DNA from: Calditrichales bacterium
Lineage (GTDB): Bacteria > Calditrichota > Calditrichia > Calditrichales > J004
Length of the DNA stretch: 62,397 nucleotides
Direction: 5' to 3'
NCBI GenBank assembly: GCA_015493745.1
Contig: WGCN01000015.1
Span: 1 to 62,397 of the forward strand
The position numbers and the translations under genes were made by a program. This document shows, in pieces, positions 1-7,598 of this stretch. Every line of letters starts with the position of its first letter. Position 1 is the first letter of the stretch. The notes under the pieces are model-generated. The model made no database searches. It worked only from the letters and a program-made list of their open reading frames with translations, and was not told where the DNA came from.

Positions 1-2
1 GC

Positions 3-50
3 GACAAACAATTTAATTTAGCTCAATTCACCATTGTGTACCACCCCTAA
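3..50 (+). CDS. 3' end of an unidentified gene (15 residues)
   Basis: An open frame runs in from the left edge and ends with TAA at 48-50, encoding a tail that finishes ...FTIVYHP. It stops 15 nt before the kdsA ATG and is on the same strand, so it is probably the preceding gene of the Kdo operon. Too little is visible to name it. The frame is open and free of stops only over 15 codons, so the call rests mainly on position. Confidence 0.4.
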   Translation, partial: DKQFNLAQFTIVYHP

Positions 51-65
51 ATAAAAGAGGCTTTG

Positions 66-914
66 ATGAAAACCGTAGAGGTAGGAAATATAAAAATCGG
101 GCCGGGGCAACCGCTGGCATTAATCGCCGGGCCCTGTGTCATCGAATCGGAGGATATCGTTCTTAAAATCGCCGAGCAGGTTAAAACCATTGCCGGGCGT
201 GTCGGTCTGCCCCTGATCTTCAAATCATCCTATTTAAAAGACAACCGTTCCTCGGCCACCTCCTACCAGGGGCCGGGGCGGGACGAAGGTCTGCGCATCC
301 TGCAAAAGGTCAAAGAACAGTTTGAACTGCCCGTCCTGTCCGATATCCACGACGCCCATGACGCGGAAGCCTGCGCCGAGGTGCTGGATGTTATTCAGAT
401 TCCCGCCTTTCTTTCCATGCAAACCACCCTGTTGCTGGCCGTGGCCAAAACGGGCCGGGTGATCAATGTGAAAAAAGGGCAGTTTCTGGCCGCTTCCGAT
501 ATGCAGACGGCCATCAATAAGATCACCGGCGAGGGTAATGACAATATCCTGCTTACCGACCGCGGCACCATGTTCGGTTATCATAACCTGGTGCTGGATA
601 TGCGCAATCTGAAAATCATGCGCGACCTGGGCTATCCGGTGGTTCTGGACCCCACCCATTCCATTCGCAAATACGGCGTGAGCAGCAGCGATAAGCGCGG
701 CGGGGCCAAGGAATTTATCTTCGGCCTGAGCCGGGCCGGCGTGGCCGCCGGGGTGGACTCTGTTTTTATCGAAACCCATCCCGATTGTGACAACGCCCTG
801 TGCGACGCGGCCAGTATGTTGCCCTTGCAGCGTTTTGAAGACCTGCTCCGCCAGCTTAAAGCCATAGACGAACTGATAAAACCCCATTTAAGCCATGATG
901 AGGATGGTTTGTAG
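66..914 (+). CDS. kdsA: 3-deoxy-D-manno-octulosonate 8-phosphate synthase
   Basis: KdsA condenses phosphoenolpyruvate with D-arabinose 5-phosphate to give Kdo 8-phosphate, the committed step of Kdo synthesis in the cytoplasm. The 282-residue protein has the family signatures GPCVIES (about 22-28), KSSYLKDNRSS, RGGAKEF and an ETHPD segment near the C-terminus. Cys24 in GPC is the residue that serves as a metal ligand in the metal-dependent class (Asn in the E. coli type), so a metal-dependent enzyme is likely. The usual SDGPN after ETHPD is replaced here by CDAAS. I chose ATG 66 over the TTG at 63 because AGAGG (56-60) sits 5 nt upstream. The stop overlaps kdsC by one base (TAGTG). The substrate is made by kdsD in the same operon. 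Confidence 0.96.
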   Translation: MKTVEVGNIKIGPGQPLALIAGPCVIESEDIVLKIAEQVKTIAGRVGLPLIFKSSYLKDNRSSATSYQGPGRDEGLRILQKVKEQFELPVLSDIHDAHDAEACAEVLDVIQIPAFLSMQTTLLLAVAKTGRVINVKKGQFLAASDMQTAINKITGEGNDNILLTDRGTMFGYHNLVLDMRNLKIMRDLGYPVVLDPTHSIRKYGVSSSDKRGGAKEFIFGLSRAGVAAGVDSVFIETHPDCDNALCDAASMLPLQRFEDLLRQLKAIDELIKPHLSHDEDGL

Positions 915-1429
915 TGCAGTCGAAAATAAAAAAGATCAAACTGCTGCTGATGGATGTGGACGGCGTGCTTACCGACGGTTCCATCGTCTACAACTCGGCG
1001 GGAGAAGAGACCAAGGCCTTTAATATTCAGGATGGCATGGGCATAACCCTGATGCGCATGGCCGGGCTTAAAACCGGCATCATCACCGGCCGCCGTTCGG
1101 CCATGGTGGAGCGCCGGGCCGGGGAGTTGAAATATGATGTGGTCGATATGGGCCATTTTGACAAGCTGCCCCGTTACCGCCATATTCTGGAACAGATGGG
1201 GCTCCGGCAGGATGAGGTGGCCTACATCGGCGATGACCTGCAGGATTTGTGCATACTGAAGCGCGTGGGCTTTAGCGTCACCGTGGCCAATGGCCGTCCG
1301 CAGCTAAAGGAGCGGGTGGACTATGTGACCGCGGCCGAAGGCGGAAAGGGCGCCGTGCGCGAAGTGATCGACCTGATATTGTACCATCAGGGGAAATGGG
1401 CGGCATTAATCGAAAAGCTAGAACAATGA
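914..1429 (+). CDS. kdsC: Kdo 8-phosphate phosphatase (HAD superfamily)
   Basis: KdsC hydrolyses Kdo 8-phosphate to Kdo, directly after KdsA in the pathway. The 171-residue protein is a cap-less HAD phosphatase: the nucleophile motif MDVDGVLTDG carries Asp14 and Asp16, TGRRS is motif II, and GDDLQDL is the metal-binding motif IV. Length and motifs are typical of the family. Translation begins at GTG 914, overlapping the kdsA stop by one base, which implies coupled translation. The 3' end overlaps the next gene as ATGA. Confidence 0.95.
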   Translation: MQSKIKKIKLLLMDVDGVLTDGSIVYNSAGEETKAFNIQDGMGITLMRMAGLKTGIITGRRSAMVERRAGELKYDVVDMGHFDKLPRYRHILEQMGLRQDEVAYIGDDLQDLCILKRVGFSVTVANGRPQLKERVDYVTAAEGGKGAVREVIDLILYHQGKWAALIEKLEQ

Positions 1430-2253
1430 ACAGAAAATACCGTTTTATACTGATTGTTTTTTTGACGGGTGTTGTAGCCTTGCAGGCCCAGACCACCTTG
1501 GCGGTTTCCCGTTTCGAAAATCTTTCGGGCAAAATGAAATACGACAGTTGGGAGCGCACCTTTGCCGGCTTGATGCGTGTGCATCTGGGCAGCAACGAAG
1601 AGGTGCTTATTCTGGAACGTTCACGCATGGAGCCCCTGTTAAAGGAACAGGCGCTTAGCCTGAGCGGCCTGGTGGACAGCGCCCGCTCAATCGGTCATCT
1701 TCTGGGAGCCGATTTTATTGTCACCGGTTCCATGGAGTGGGAAAACGGCCGTCTGATCGTCACCGCCGATATGATTCGTGTTAAAACCGGTCAGCTTATT
1801 ACGGAACAGGTCAGCGCCTATAATAGCGCCCATGTGGAAAAGATGGCCGCCCTGCTGGCCCATAATCTGCTATACCGCCTGGGGCTGGAAAAAAACTACA
1901 TGGCCCGGGAACGGGTTTTGAGCAACGATGTGTGGTACTGCGGGGGAGCCTTTGTGCTAAGCAGTGCCGCCGCCCTTTATTTTGACCGGCGCTATAAAGA
2001 ACAGTACAGCCTTTACCGGGAAACCGGCTCCTTAGCCGATTTTGACAACTATTACGGCAGCGCCAACAGCAGCCGCAACTGGAGTTACATCCTGGGCGGG
2101 GCCGCCCTGGTCAGCCTCGGCGGCGCCCTGGTGCGATGGTTCCGGGCCGACCGGGAAAACGTCATCCGTGCCGCCGGAGGGGGGCGGACAGAAACATTAT
2201 TTTACATGGTACCAAATGAAACCTTTTATGTGGGTCTTTCCATTCATTTTTAG
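1426..2253 (+). CDS. Exported protein with a CsgG/FlgO-like domain
   Basis: This 275-residue protein starts at ATG 1426 inside the kdsC stop (ATGA). It has an N-terminal signal peptide (hydrophobic stretch about 7-20, cleavage near LQAQ). Residues ~23-160 resemble the CsgG/FlgO/LpoB-type envelope fold: LAVSRFENLSG, a LERSRM segment, GADFIVTGSM, then DMIRVKTGQLI. Two further hydrophobic segments follow at about 165-180 and 222-237. The function is unknown; CsgG-like domains occur in outer-membrane secretion pores and in lipoproteins that control cell-wall synthases. It is the first of three envelope genes placed between kdsC and kdsD. A second protein with the same N-terminal type of domain is at 40548-42368. 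Confidence 0.7.
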   Translation: MNRKYRFILIVFLTGVVALQAQTTLAVSRFENLSGKMKYDSWERTFAGLMRVHLGSNEEVLILERSRMEPLLKEQALSLSGLVDSARSIGHLLGADFIVTGSMEWENGRLIVTADMIRVKTGQLITEQVSAYNSAHVEKMAALLAHNLLYRLGLEKNYMARERVLSNDVWYCGGAFVLSSAAALYFDRRYKEQYSLYRETGSLADFDNYYGSANSSRNWSYILGGAALVSLGGALVRWFRADRENVIRAAGGGRTETLFYMVPNETFYVGLSIHF

Positions 2254-3001
2254 CGTCCTGCTTCTATGGCAATGCAGCGACCTGGAGAGAGACAATCTGC
2301 TCGATCCCGCCAATCCCTCCTCCTCGCGTCCATCCGTGGCCGTGGTGGAGGCCTTTGTGAATACCAGTGTCGCTTCCGGAGTGAATTACAACACCGTGGC
2401 CCTGCAGGCGCTGGATTCTTTGAAAACCATTTTTGGCGACCGGCTGCTGGTTATCCACTATCACCGTAACACACGGGATTTTACTGATTCCCTGGCCGTG
2501 GAGCCGCTGGTGGAGTCCCGATATACGGCCTATACCACCGCTTATGATACTCAGCGTTTTAAAGGCGTGCCCGATCTGTTTGTAAACGGCCCCGAGATGC
2601 GCCTGCAGGGCGCTTCGGACAGTAAGGGGGTTGTGCAACGGGCCATGCCTTTCATCAACACCGTGTTAGGCAGCGACAGTTATTTTACCCTGGAGGCGGA
2701 TATCACCGAGGAAAACGGCGGCTTCAGCGGCCGGGTGCGCGTGGCCCGTCTGGGTAACCGGTCGGCGGAAAACCTCTCCCTGTTGGTCGTGCTGACCAGC
2801 GATTTTGGCCCCCGGGGCGGTTATTCCGTTGTTCGTATGTTGCCGCCGATAACCGTGGAGCGGCTGCAGGCAGGCGCCTATAAGAGCTATTCCTATGAGA
2901 TAGAAAAAAGAAACGGACGCGGAGAGCATATCTTCTTTTTATTGATTTCCGGGGAGAGCGGCCGGATTGAATTTGCCCTGGGCGCCGGCGGAGGGCCGTG
3001 A
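2216..3001 (+). CDS. Thioredoxin-fold-like lipoprotein without a CXXC motif
   Basis: I place the start at ATG 2216, which overlaps the previous gene by 38 nt. The N-terminus is hydrophobic and ends in LLLWQC, an imperfect lipobox, so a lipoprotein is likely. Residues ~40-130 look like the Omp28/thioredoxin-like domain: a strand (VAVVEAFVNTS), DRLLVIHYHRN, then a cis-Pro-type VPDLFVNG. At the place where redox-active relatives have CXXC there is NTSVASG, so disulfide chemistry is not expected. The C-terminal ~120 residues look like a beta-sandwich. It probably acts in the periplasm or on an outer-membrane leaflet. An upstream in-frame start at 2042 was rejected because it lies deep inside the preceding gene and lacks a signal sequence. 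Confidence 0.62.
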   Translation: MKPFMWVFPFIFSVLLLWQCSDLERDNLLDPANPSSSRPSVAVVEAFVNTSVASGVNYNTVALQALDSLKTIFGDRLLVIHYHRNTRDFTDSLAVEPLVESRYTAYTTAYDTQRFKGVPDLFVNGPEMRLQGASDSKGVVQRAMPFINTVLGSDSYFTLEADITEENGGFSGRVRVARLGNRSAENLSLLVVLTSDFGPRGGYSVVRMLPPITVERLQAGAYKSYSYEIEKRNGRGEHIFFLLISGESGRIEFALGAGGGP

Positions 3002-3669
3002 TGAGAGTCCTGCTGTTCCTCATGCCGCTCCTTCTTCTGGTTTCATGCAAACAGGTGGGGGAGATCATCGATTCGGTGGAGTCGGAAGCGCCGCGCATCA
3101 CAAGCCTGGAGTTCTCGGACAGCCAGTTGCTGCCCCTGGATACCCTGCTGGCCGTGGCCCGGGTAAGCGATGAAAACCCCGCTGAGTTAAATTATGAATG
3201 GAGGGCCGGCGGCGGTAGCTTTATTCCACCGGCGGATGGGGATTCCGTTTTGTGGATTGCCCCGATAAACGGCGGTAATTATAAACTGACCGTCAAGGTG
3301 GCCAACAGATTTAAATCCGCCGAAAAGTCAAAAGCCGTTGTGGTGGTGAACCCCGGCCAACCGCTGGTTTCCATCGAGGTGCCGGCGGATGACAGGCGCT
3401 ATGTGCAAACGGAACCGATAGCCGTTAAGGTAAAAGCCTATCACGATAACAGTTTGAGCTATGTGCGGGTGATGCTGGGCGGCCGGGAAAGAGCGCGTAC
3501 CGGCGTACGGACGGATAATATTTATCAATTCACTCTGGATACCGACAGTCTGGCCGGAAGCTACTGGCTTACGGTGGAGGCCGAGGTTTTCGGGCAAAAC
3601 GGAAATATCAGCCGGGACAGTGTGCGTATCCATGTGGATGGAATCATTTTAGGAAAAAGGAATCATTGA
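3001..3669 (+). CDS. Ig/PKD-like lipoprotein of unknown function
   Basis: A 222-residue lipoprotein: a hydrophobic leader with lipobox LLVSC (Cys about residue 17). The mature part reads as two Ig- or PKD-like beta-sandwich modules (about 30-115, with the pattern YEWRAGGGS...NYKLTVKVAN, and about 118-212). The ATG at 3001 overlaps the previous stop by one base (TGATG), and its own stop overlaps the kdsD ATG by one base. It shows no catalytic motif. Its place between Kdo genes suggests an envelope-assembly or structural role, but that is inference from context only. Confidence 0.65.
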   Translation: MRVLLFLMPLLLLVSCKQVGEIIDSVESEAPRITSLEFSDSQLLPLDTLLAVARVSDENPAELNYEWRAGGGSFIPPADGDSVLWIAPINGGNYKLTVKVANRFKSAEKSKAVVVVNPGQPLVSIEVPADDRRYVQTEPIAVKVKAYHDNSLSYVRVMLGGRERARTGVRTDNIYQFTLDTDSLAGSYWLTVEAEVFGQNGNISRDSVRIHVDGIILGKRNH

Positions 3670-4631
3670 TGTCTGACATTGTAGAATCGGCCAAAAAAGT
3701 CATACGTATTGAGCGGGAAGCCCTGGCGGCCATGGAAGACCGTATCGGCGAAAATTTCAGAAAAGCGGCTGAACTTATTCTCAAAAGCGACGGCCGGGTG
3801 ATCATTACCGGCATGGGCAAGTCCGGCCATATCGGTAAAAAAATGGCCGCCACCCTGGCCAGTACGGGCACCACCTCCTACTTTTTACATCCCGCCGAGG
3901 GGCTGCACGGCGATCTGGGCATGGTGCAGCGCAACGATGTGGTCATCGCCATTTCCAAAAGCGGGGAAACGGAGGAACTGATACATATCCTGCCCACCAT
4001 CCGCCGGCTGGATGTGCCGGTTATCGCCATGACCGGCAACCCGGACTCCTCCCTGGCGCGCAACGCTTACGTGGCTTTGGATATCGGCGTGCAGGAAGAG
4101 GCCTGCCCCCATGATCTGGCGCCGACATCCAGCACAACGGTGACACTGGTGATGGGTGACGCCCTGGCCATTGCCCTGCTGGAGGCCCGTGGCTTTACAC
4201 CGGATGACTTTGCCCTGCTCCATCCCGGAGGCACCCTGGGCAAAAAGCTGCTGATGAAGGTGCGGGATATCATGGAAGCCGGGGATAAATTGCCCCGTTG
4301 CCGGAAGGAAGAAACCATGCAGGTAGCCGTGATGGAAATGGCTCACAAGCGCGGTATTTGCCCCGTGGTGGATGATGAACAGCATCTGCTGGGCGTGGTA
4401 ACCACGGGTGACCTCAACCGCCTGCTGGAAGTGAAAAAGGATTTCTTCGATATCCCCGTGTCACGGGTGATGAACCCCACTCCCAAAACCTGCCGGGCCG
4501 ATGACCTGGCCGTGCTGGCCTATCAGAAGATGGAAAAATATAAAATCATCGCCATGCCCGTACTGGAGGATGGCCGTCTGGTTGGCGTGGTTCATCTGCA
4601 TGACCTTATGCAACAGGGGATTGCCCGATGA
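3669..4631 (+). CDS. kdsD: D-arabinose 5-phosphate isomerase
   Basis: Interconverts D-ribulose 5-phosphate and D-arabinose 5-phosphate, the substrate of KdsA. The 320-residue protein has the family architecture: a SIS sugar-isomerase domain at about 30-180 (GMGKSGHIGKKMAAT, LHPAEGLHGDLGM, ISKSGETEEL, HDLAPTSST) followed by two CBS domains (about 200-315). ATG 3669 is preferred over the TTG just upstream because it overlaps the previous stop as TGATG, like its neighbours. It completes the Kdo pathway kdsD-kdsA-kdsC within this operon; kdsB and waaA are not in the window. Confidence 0.95.
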   Translation: MSDIVESAKKVIRIEREALAAMEDRIGENFRKAAELILKSDGRVIITGMGKSGHIGKKMAATLASTGTTSYFLHPAEGLHGDLGMVQRNDVVIAISKSGETEELIHILPTIRRLDVPVIAMTGNPDSSLARNAYVALDIGVQEEACPHDLAPTSSTTVTLVMGDALAIALLEARGFTPDDFALLHPGGTLGKKLLMKVRDIMEAGDKLPRCRKEETMQVAVMEMAHKRGICPVVDDEQHLLGVVTTGDLNRLLEVKKDFFDIPVSRVMNPTPKTCRADDLAVLAYQKMEKYKIIAMPVLEDGRLVGVVHLHDLMQQGIAR

Positions 4632-5173
4632 TGCGCTGGTTGCCCCTACTCCTGCTGTTGTGGCTTGCGGCCTGTTCGGAAAAAACACCGCCGGTCACCG
4701 GCGACGATACGCCGCAGCTTTCCCTGCCCGATCAGGAAAGCTGGAACACCACGCTGATCATCAGTTATGACGGCCGCAAGACCGGCGTGTTGAAAGCCGC
4801 GCATGTGTTAAAGTTTATAAAGCGCAAGAAAACCTATATCCGCGACAGTCTGACCGTCGACTTTTTTGATGATATGGGCCGCCATACCTCGGTGCTGACC
4901 GCCCGCGGCGGAGAGGTGCATGACAACAGCCAGGATATGATTGCCTATGGCCGGGTGGTGGTGGTTTCCGATAGCGGCCTGACCCTGAAAACCGACACCC
5001 TGAGATGGGATAACAAGAAAAAAGAGATCATCAGCCATACGCCGGTTATGTTTGTCACCCGCTTCGATACCCTTTATGGTGACCGGTTCGTTTCCGATGC
5101 CCGTCTGGAAAATTATACCATCAGTAATGCCAGCGGTGTTTCGTACCGGAATTTTGAGAAAGAAAAAAAATGA
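4628..5173 (+). CDS. lptC: LPS export protein LptC (lipoprotein form)
   Basis: LptC is the inner-membrane-anchored periplasmic component that takes LPS from LptB2FG and hands it to LptA. The 181-residue protein has a leader ending in WLAACS, a lipobox, so it is anchored by lipid rather than by a transmembrane helix. Residues 45-175 show the beta-jellyroll repeat typical of LptC (LTVDFFDDMGRHTSVLTA, ITN-like spacing, LKTDTLRWDNKKKEI, the latter a hallmark of the family). The start overlaps the kdsD stop as ATGA. It lies next to lptA and lptB as in many diderms. Confidence 0.9.
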   Translation: MMRWLPLLLLLWLAACSEKTPPVTGDDTPQLSLPDQESWNTTLIISYDGRKTGVLKAAHVLKFIKRKKTYIRDSLTVDFFDDMGRHTSVLTARGGEVHDNSQDMIAYGRVVVVSDSGLTLKTDTLRWDNKKKEIISHTPVMFVTRFDTLYGDRFVSDARLENYTISNASGVSYRNFEKEKK

Positions 5174-6243
5174 TACGCCTGTTCCTGTTGTTTGTTCTGT
5201 TCTGGCTTACGGGCGCCGCTCCCCGCGGAGACCGGATTGAAATCATTCACGCGGATAGCAATCAGGGGCGGATGTCCGACGGGGAGCAACTGCGTATTTT
5301 ATCCGGCAATGTTCACGTGCGCAAGGATTCTTTGGAAATGTTCTGCGACCGGGCCGTTTTTTATACCCGGCAGGACTATGTGCACCTTTCGGGCCATGTG
5401 CTTATTGACCGGGGGACACGCAAGCTCAGGAGCGCGCAATTGAAGTACTATCCACGGGAAGACCTGGCCTTCGCCTTTGGCGGCGTAAGGCTTATATCCG
5501 GTGCGGATACCCTGCGCGCGGATGAGATGACCTATGATCTGGCACGGGATACGCTCTATGCCCGTTACGATGTGCGTTTCCATAGTCCGGAAAAGGGCAC
5601 ACGCCTGTTTGGTGAAACCGCCTTTTTTGACCGCGGCAGGGAATATTTACATCTCTACGGCAACAGCCGTGTTGTGCAAAAGGATACCGCTTCCGCCGAT
5701 ACCCTGCGGGTCTGGAGTGAGCATTTGTATTACTGGAAAAAACCTACCCGTCAATTGCTGGCCCGGGACAGTGTACGTCTGCAACAGGGTGACTTTCATG
5801 CTCGGGCCGACAGCATTCGTTATGATCTGGACAAAGAGCTGGCCTATCTGATGGGGCGTCCCCGGGTAAAAACAGGGCAGAATATCCTTAATGGTGACTT
5901 TATGATTGCCGAGATGGATTCATCGGCGGTGCGCCGGGTTTTGGTTAAAAACCATGCCACGGCCCTTTCGCCGCGGGATTCCGTTTCCGGCGATAAGAAC
6001 CGTCTTTCCGGTAAGGAGATCGAACTGTTTCTGAAAGATAAAAAGCCGACCCTGATCATCGCCCGTTATAATGCCGGCTCGATATATTTTGTGGATGCCG
6101 AAAGTGAAAGCGGCAGCAACTATGCCACGGCGGACTCCATATATGTCTATTTCAAAGAGGGAAAGCCGGATTCGATTGTCGTAACCGGAGGCGTACAGGG
6201 TAAATATTACCCGGAAGATTATAAAGGAGTACGAAAGTTTTGA
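5170..6243 (+). CDS. lptA: LptA/OstA-like periplasmic LPS transport protein, extended
   Basis: The protein has a signal peptide (about 1-18) and a mature region made of repeated OstA-type jellyroll units: [39 protein letters not shown], then several strand pairs of the form [19 protein letters not shown]. At 357 residues it is about twice the length of E. coli LptA, with roughly three OstA-like stretches, so a single chain may form more of the periplasmic bridge. It overlaps lptC and lptB by 4 nt each. The role, LPS transfer across the periplasm, follows from family and context. Confidence 0.88.
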   Translation: MIRLFLLFVLFWLTGAAPRGDRIEIIHADSNQGRMSDGEQLRILSGNVHVRKDSLEMFCDRAVFYTRQDYVHLSGHVLIDRGTRKLRSAQLKYYPREDLAFAFGGVRLISGADTLRADEMTYDLARDTLYARYDVRFHSPEKGTRLFGETAFFDRGREYLHLYGNSRVVQKDTASADTLRVWSEHLYYWKKPTRQLLARDSVRLQQGDFHARADSIRYDLDKELAYLMGRPRVKTGQNILNGDFMIAEMDSSAVRRVLVKNHATALSPRDSVSGDKNRLSGKEIELFLKDKKPTLIIARYNAGSIYFVDAESESGSNYATADSIYVYFKEGKPDSIVVTGGVQGKYYPEDYKGVRKF

Positions 6244-6974
6244 ACCGTTCCATACTTTCCGGAGAGTCCCTGGTAAAAATCTACAGCAAGCGTCGTGTTG
6301 TGGATGATATCAGTCTTAATGTAAAACAGGGAGAAATCGTCGGTTTACTTGGGCCGAACGGCGCCGGTAAAACCACCACTTTTTATATCATCACCGGCAT
6401 GATCCGTCCCAACAGTGGGGATGTGGCCATAGACGGGGAGGTGATCACCTCCTACCCTATGTATAAAAGGGCACGCAAGGGGGTGGCCTATCTGCCGCAG
6501 GAGGCGTCGGTGTTCCGCAAGCTAACCGTCGAGGAAAACTTGCTGGCCATTTTGGAGATGCTGGGCGTGCCCAAAAAGGAACGCCTGCAAAAAACGGAGC
6601 AGTATCTTAACGAATTGAACATCACGCATATTGCCAAAAGTCTGGGCTATCATCTTAGCGGCGGTGAACGGCGGCGTACGGAAATTGCCCGCACCCTGGT
6701 AACCAATCCCAAGTTTATTTTGCTGGATGAACCCTTTGCCGGGGTGGATCCCATAGCGGTGGAAGACATACAAAATATTGTCTATGGTTTGAAAAACAAA
6801 GGAATCGGTGTGTTAATTACGGATCACAATGTGCATGAAACCCTGTCCATTACCGATCGCGCCTATTTGTTGTTTGAAGGGAAAATCCTGAAGGAGGGGA
6901 CGGCGGAAGTTTTGGCCGAGGATGAGCAGGTGCGTAAACTGTATCTGGGGGAGAAGTTTCAGCTGAGACGTTAG
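6240..6974 (+). CDS. lptB: LPS export ABC transporter ATPase
   Basis: LptB powers extraction of LPS from the inner membrane together with LptFG, which are not in this window. The 244-residue ATPase has Walker [11 protein letters not shown]-loop YLPQEASVF, signature LSGGERRR, Walker [13 protein letters not shown] and the H-loop TDHNVHET; the last three are typical of LptB rather than of generic ABC proteins. Translation starts at TTG 6240, overlapping the lptA stop as TTGA, with AAGGAG about 10 nt upstream. The stop codon overlaps the convergent hicBA-like gene by 4 nt. Confidence 0.96.
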   Translation: MNRSILSGESLVKIYSKRRVVDDISLNVKQGEIVGLLGPNGAGKTTTFYIITGMIRPNSGDVAIDGEVITSYPMYKRARKGVAYLPQEASVFRKLTVEENLLAILEMLGVPKKERLQKTEQYLNELNITHIAKSLGYHLSGGERRRTEIARTLVTNPKFILLDEPFAGVDPIAVEDIQNIVYGLKNKGIGVLITDHNVHETLSITDRAYLLFEGKILKEGTAEVLAEDEQVRKLYLGEKFQLRR

Positions 6975-7408
6975 GCCGTGTTGGCCTTGAGCTGTTTCTT
7001 GTTGACGTAAATAACATTCTCCTTGCCGAATATTTTGGATATGATCAGGGGAGAAAGCTCGGGGCATTCCGGCAAAACCAGACGGTTAAAGGGGAAACGT
7101 GTGTTCCTGAACAGACGGTGCCTGCTGTCGGCATGCTCGAGATGATAACCGCTTTTTTGCAACAGGGCAGACATCTGTTGTATCGAGATAACATTGAAAC
7201 GGATTTTTTTATCCAAAACCGGATGGTCATGATCATGAGGAAGGGGCTGGCTGCGCGCCGCGTAGCTTTTGCGGTAAAGTTCAATAGCTTCCCGCATGCG
7301 GATCATTAAATCTTCCGGTGAGGATGATTGGGCGTAACACCCGCGAAGATTTTCGCATGAGCCGACATAGCGGTTCCCATCGAATTCTTTTTTTATGATA
7401 ACTTTCAT
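6971..7408 (-). CDS. Single-chain HicB-HicA-like protein
   Basis: The 145-residue product starts at ATG 7408 ([12 protein letters not shown]). Residues 1-50 match the HicB antitoxin partial RNase-H fold: a strand pair, then ENLRGCYAQ and EAIELY. After a His/Asp/Pro-rich linker (about 51-68), residues ~72-132 resemble HicA, a dsRBD-like mRNA interferase: [21 protein letters not shown] with a candidate catalytic His, then an [11 protein letters not shown] segment like the usual LKPGTLRKILK. HicA and HicB are normally separate, with hicA first; here they appear fused in the opposite order. It is expressed from its own promoter (7446-7474) and converges on lptB. The antitoxin half is clearer than the toxin half. 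Confidence 0.65.
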   Translation of the reverse strand: MKVIIKKEFDGNRYVGSCENLRGCYAQSSSPEDLMIRMREAIELYRKSYAARSQPLPHDHDHPVLDKKIRFNVISIQQMSALLQKSGYHLEHADSRHRLFRNTRFPFNRLVLPECPELSPLIISKIFGKENVIYVNKKQLKANTA

Positions 7409-7445
7409 GTTATATCTATATTTAGATGAATCCCTAACGAAGATG

Positions 7446-7474
7446 AATATATAGGTTAAACAAGCTATTGTCAA
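7446..7474 (-). promoter_or_regulatory. Sigma-70-like promoter of the HicB-HicA-like gene
   Basis: On the minus strand TTGACA (7469-7474) is followed after exactly 17 nt by TATATT (7446-7451). This is the best consensus promoter in the window. It would start transcription near 7439, about 31 nt before ATG 7408. The leader holds the short repeat AGATGAAT (plus strand, about 7424 and 7441), a possible autoregulatory site for the HicB-like part. Confidence 0.65.
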
Positions 7475-7598
7475 TTGAACTTTTGTGACCCTAAGCAACA
7501 ATAGTACTATTTAAATGGGTTTTGTGTATAAAAAATCAATAAGTGGGAAATAGGTACGATATTTATTTGAAAAATAAAACGTAGCATAAAGAAAACTC

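Noticed and set aside
2042-2215. A longer N-terminus of the thioredoxin-like lipoprotein
   Set aside because: It would lie fully inside the CsgG-like gene and would bury the signal peptide and lipobox.
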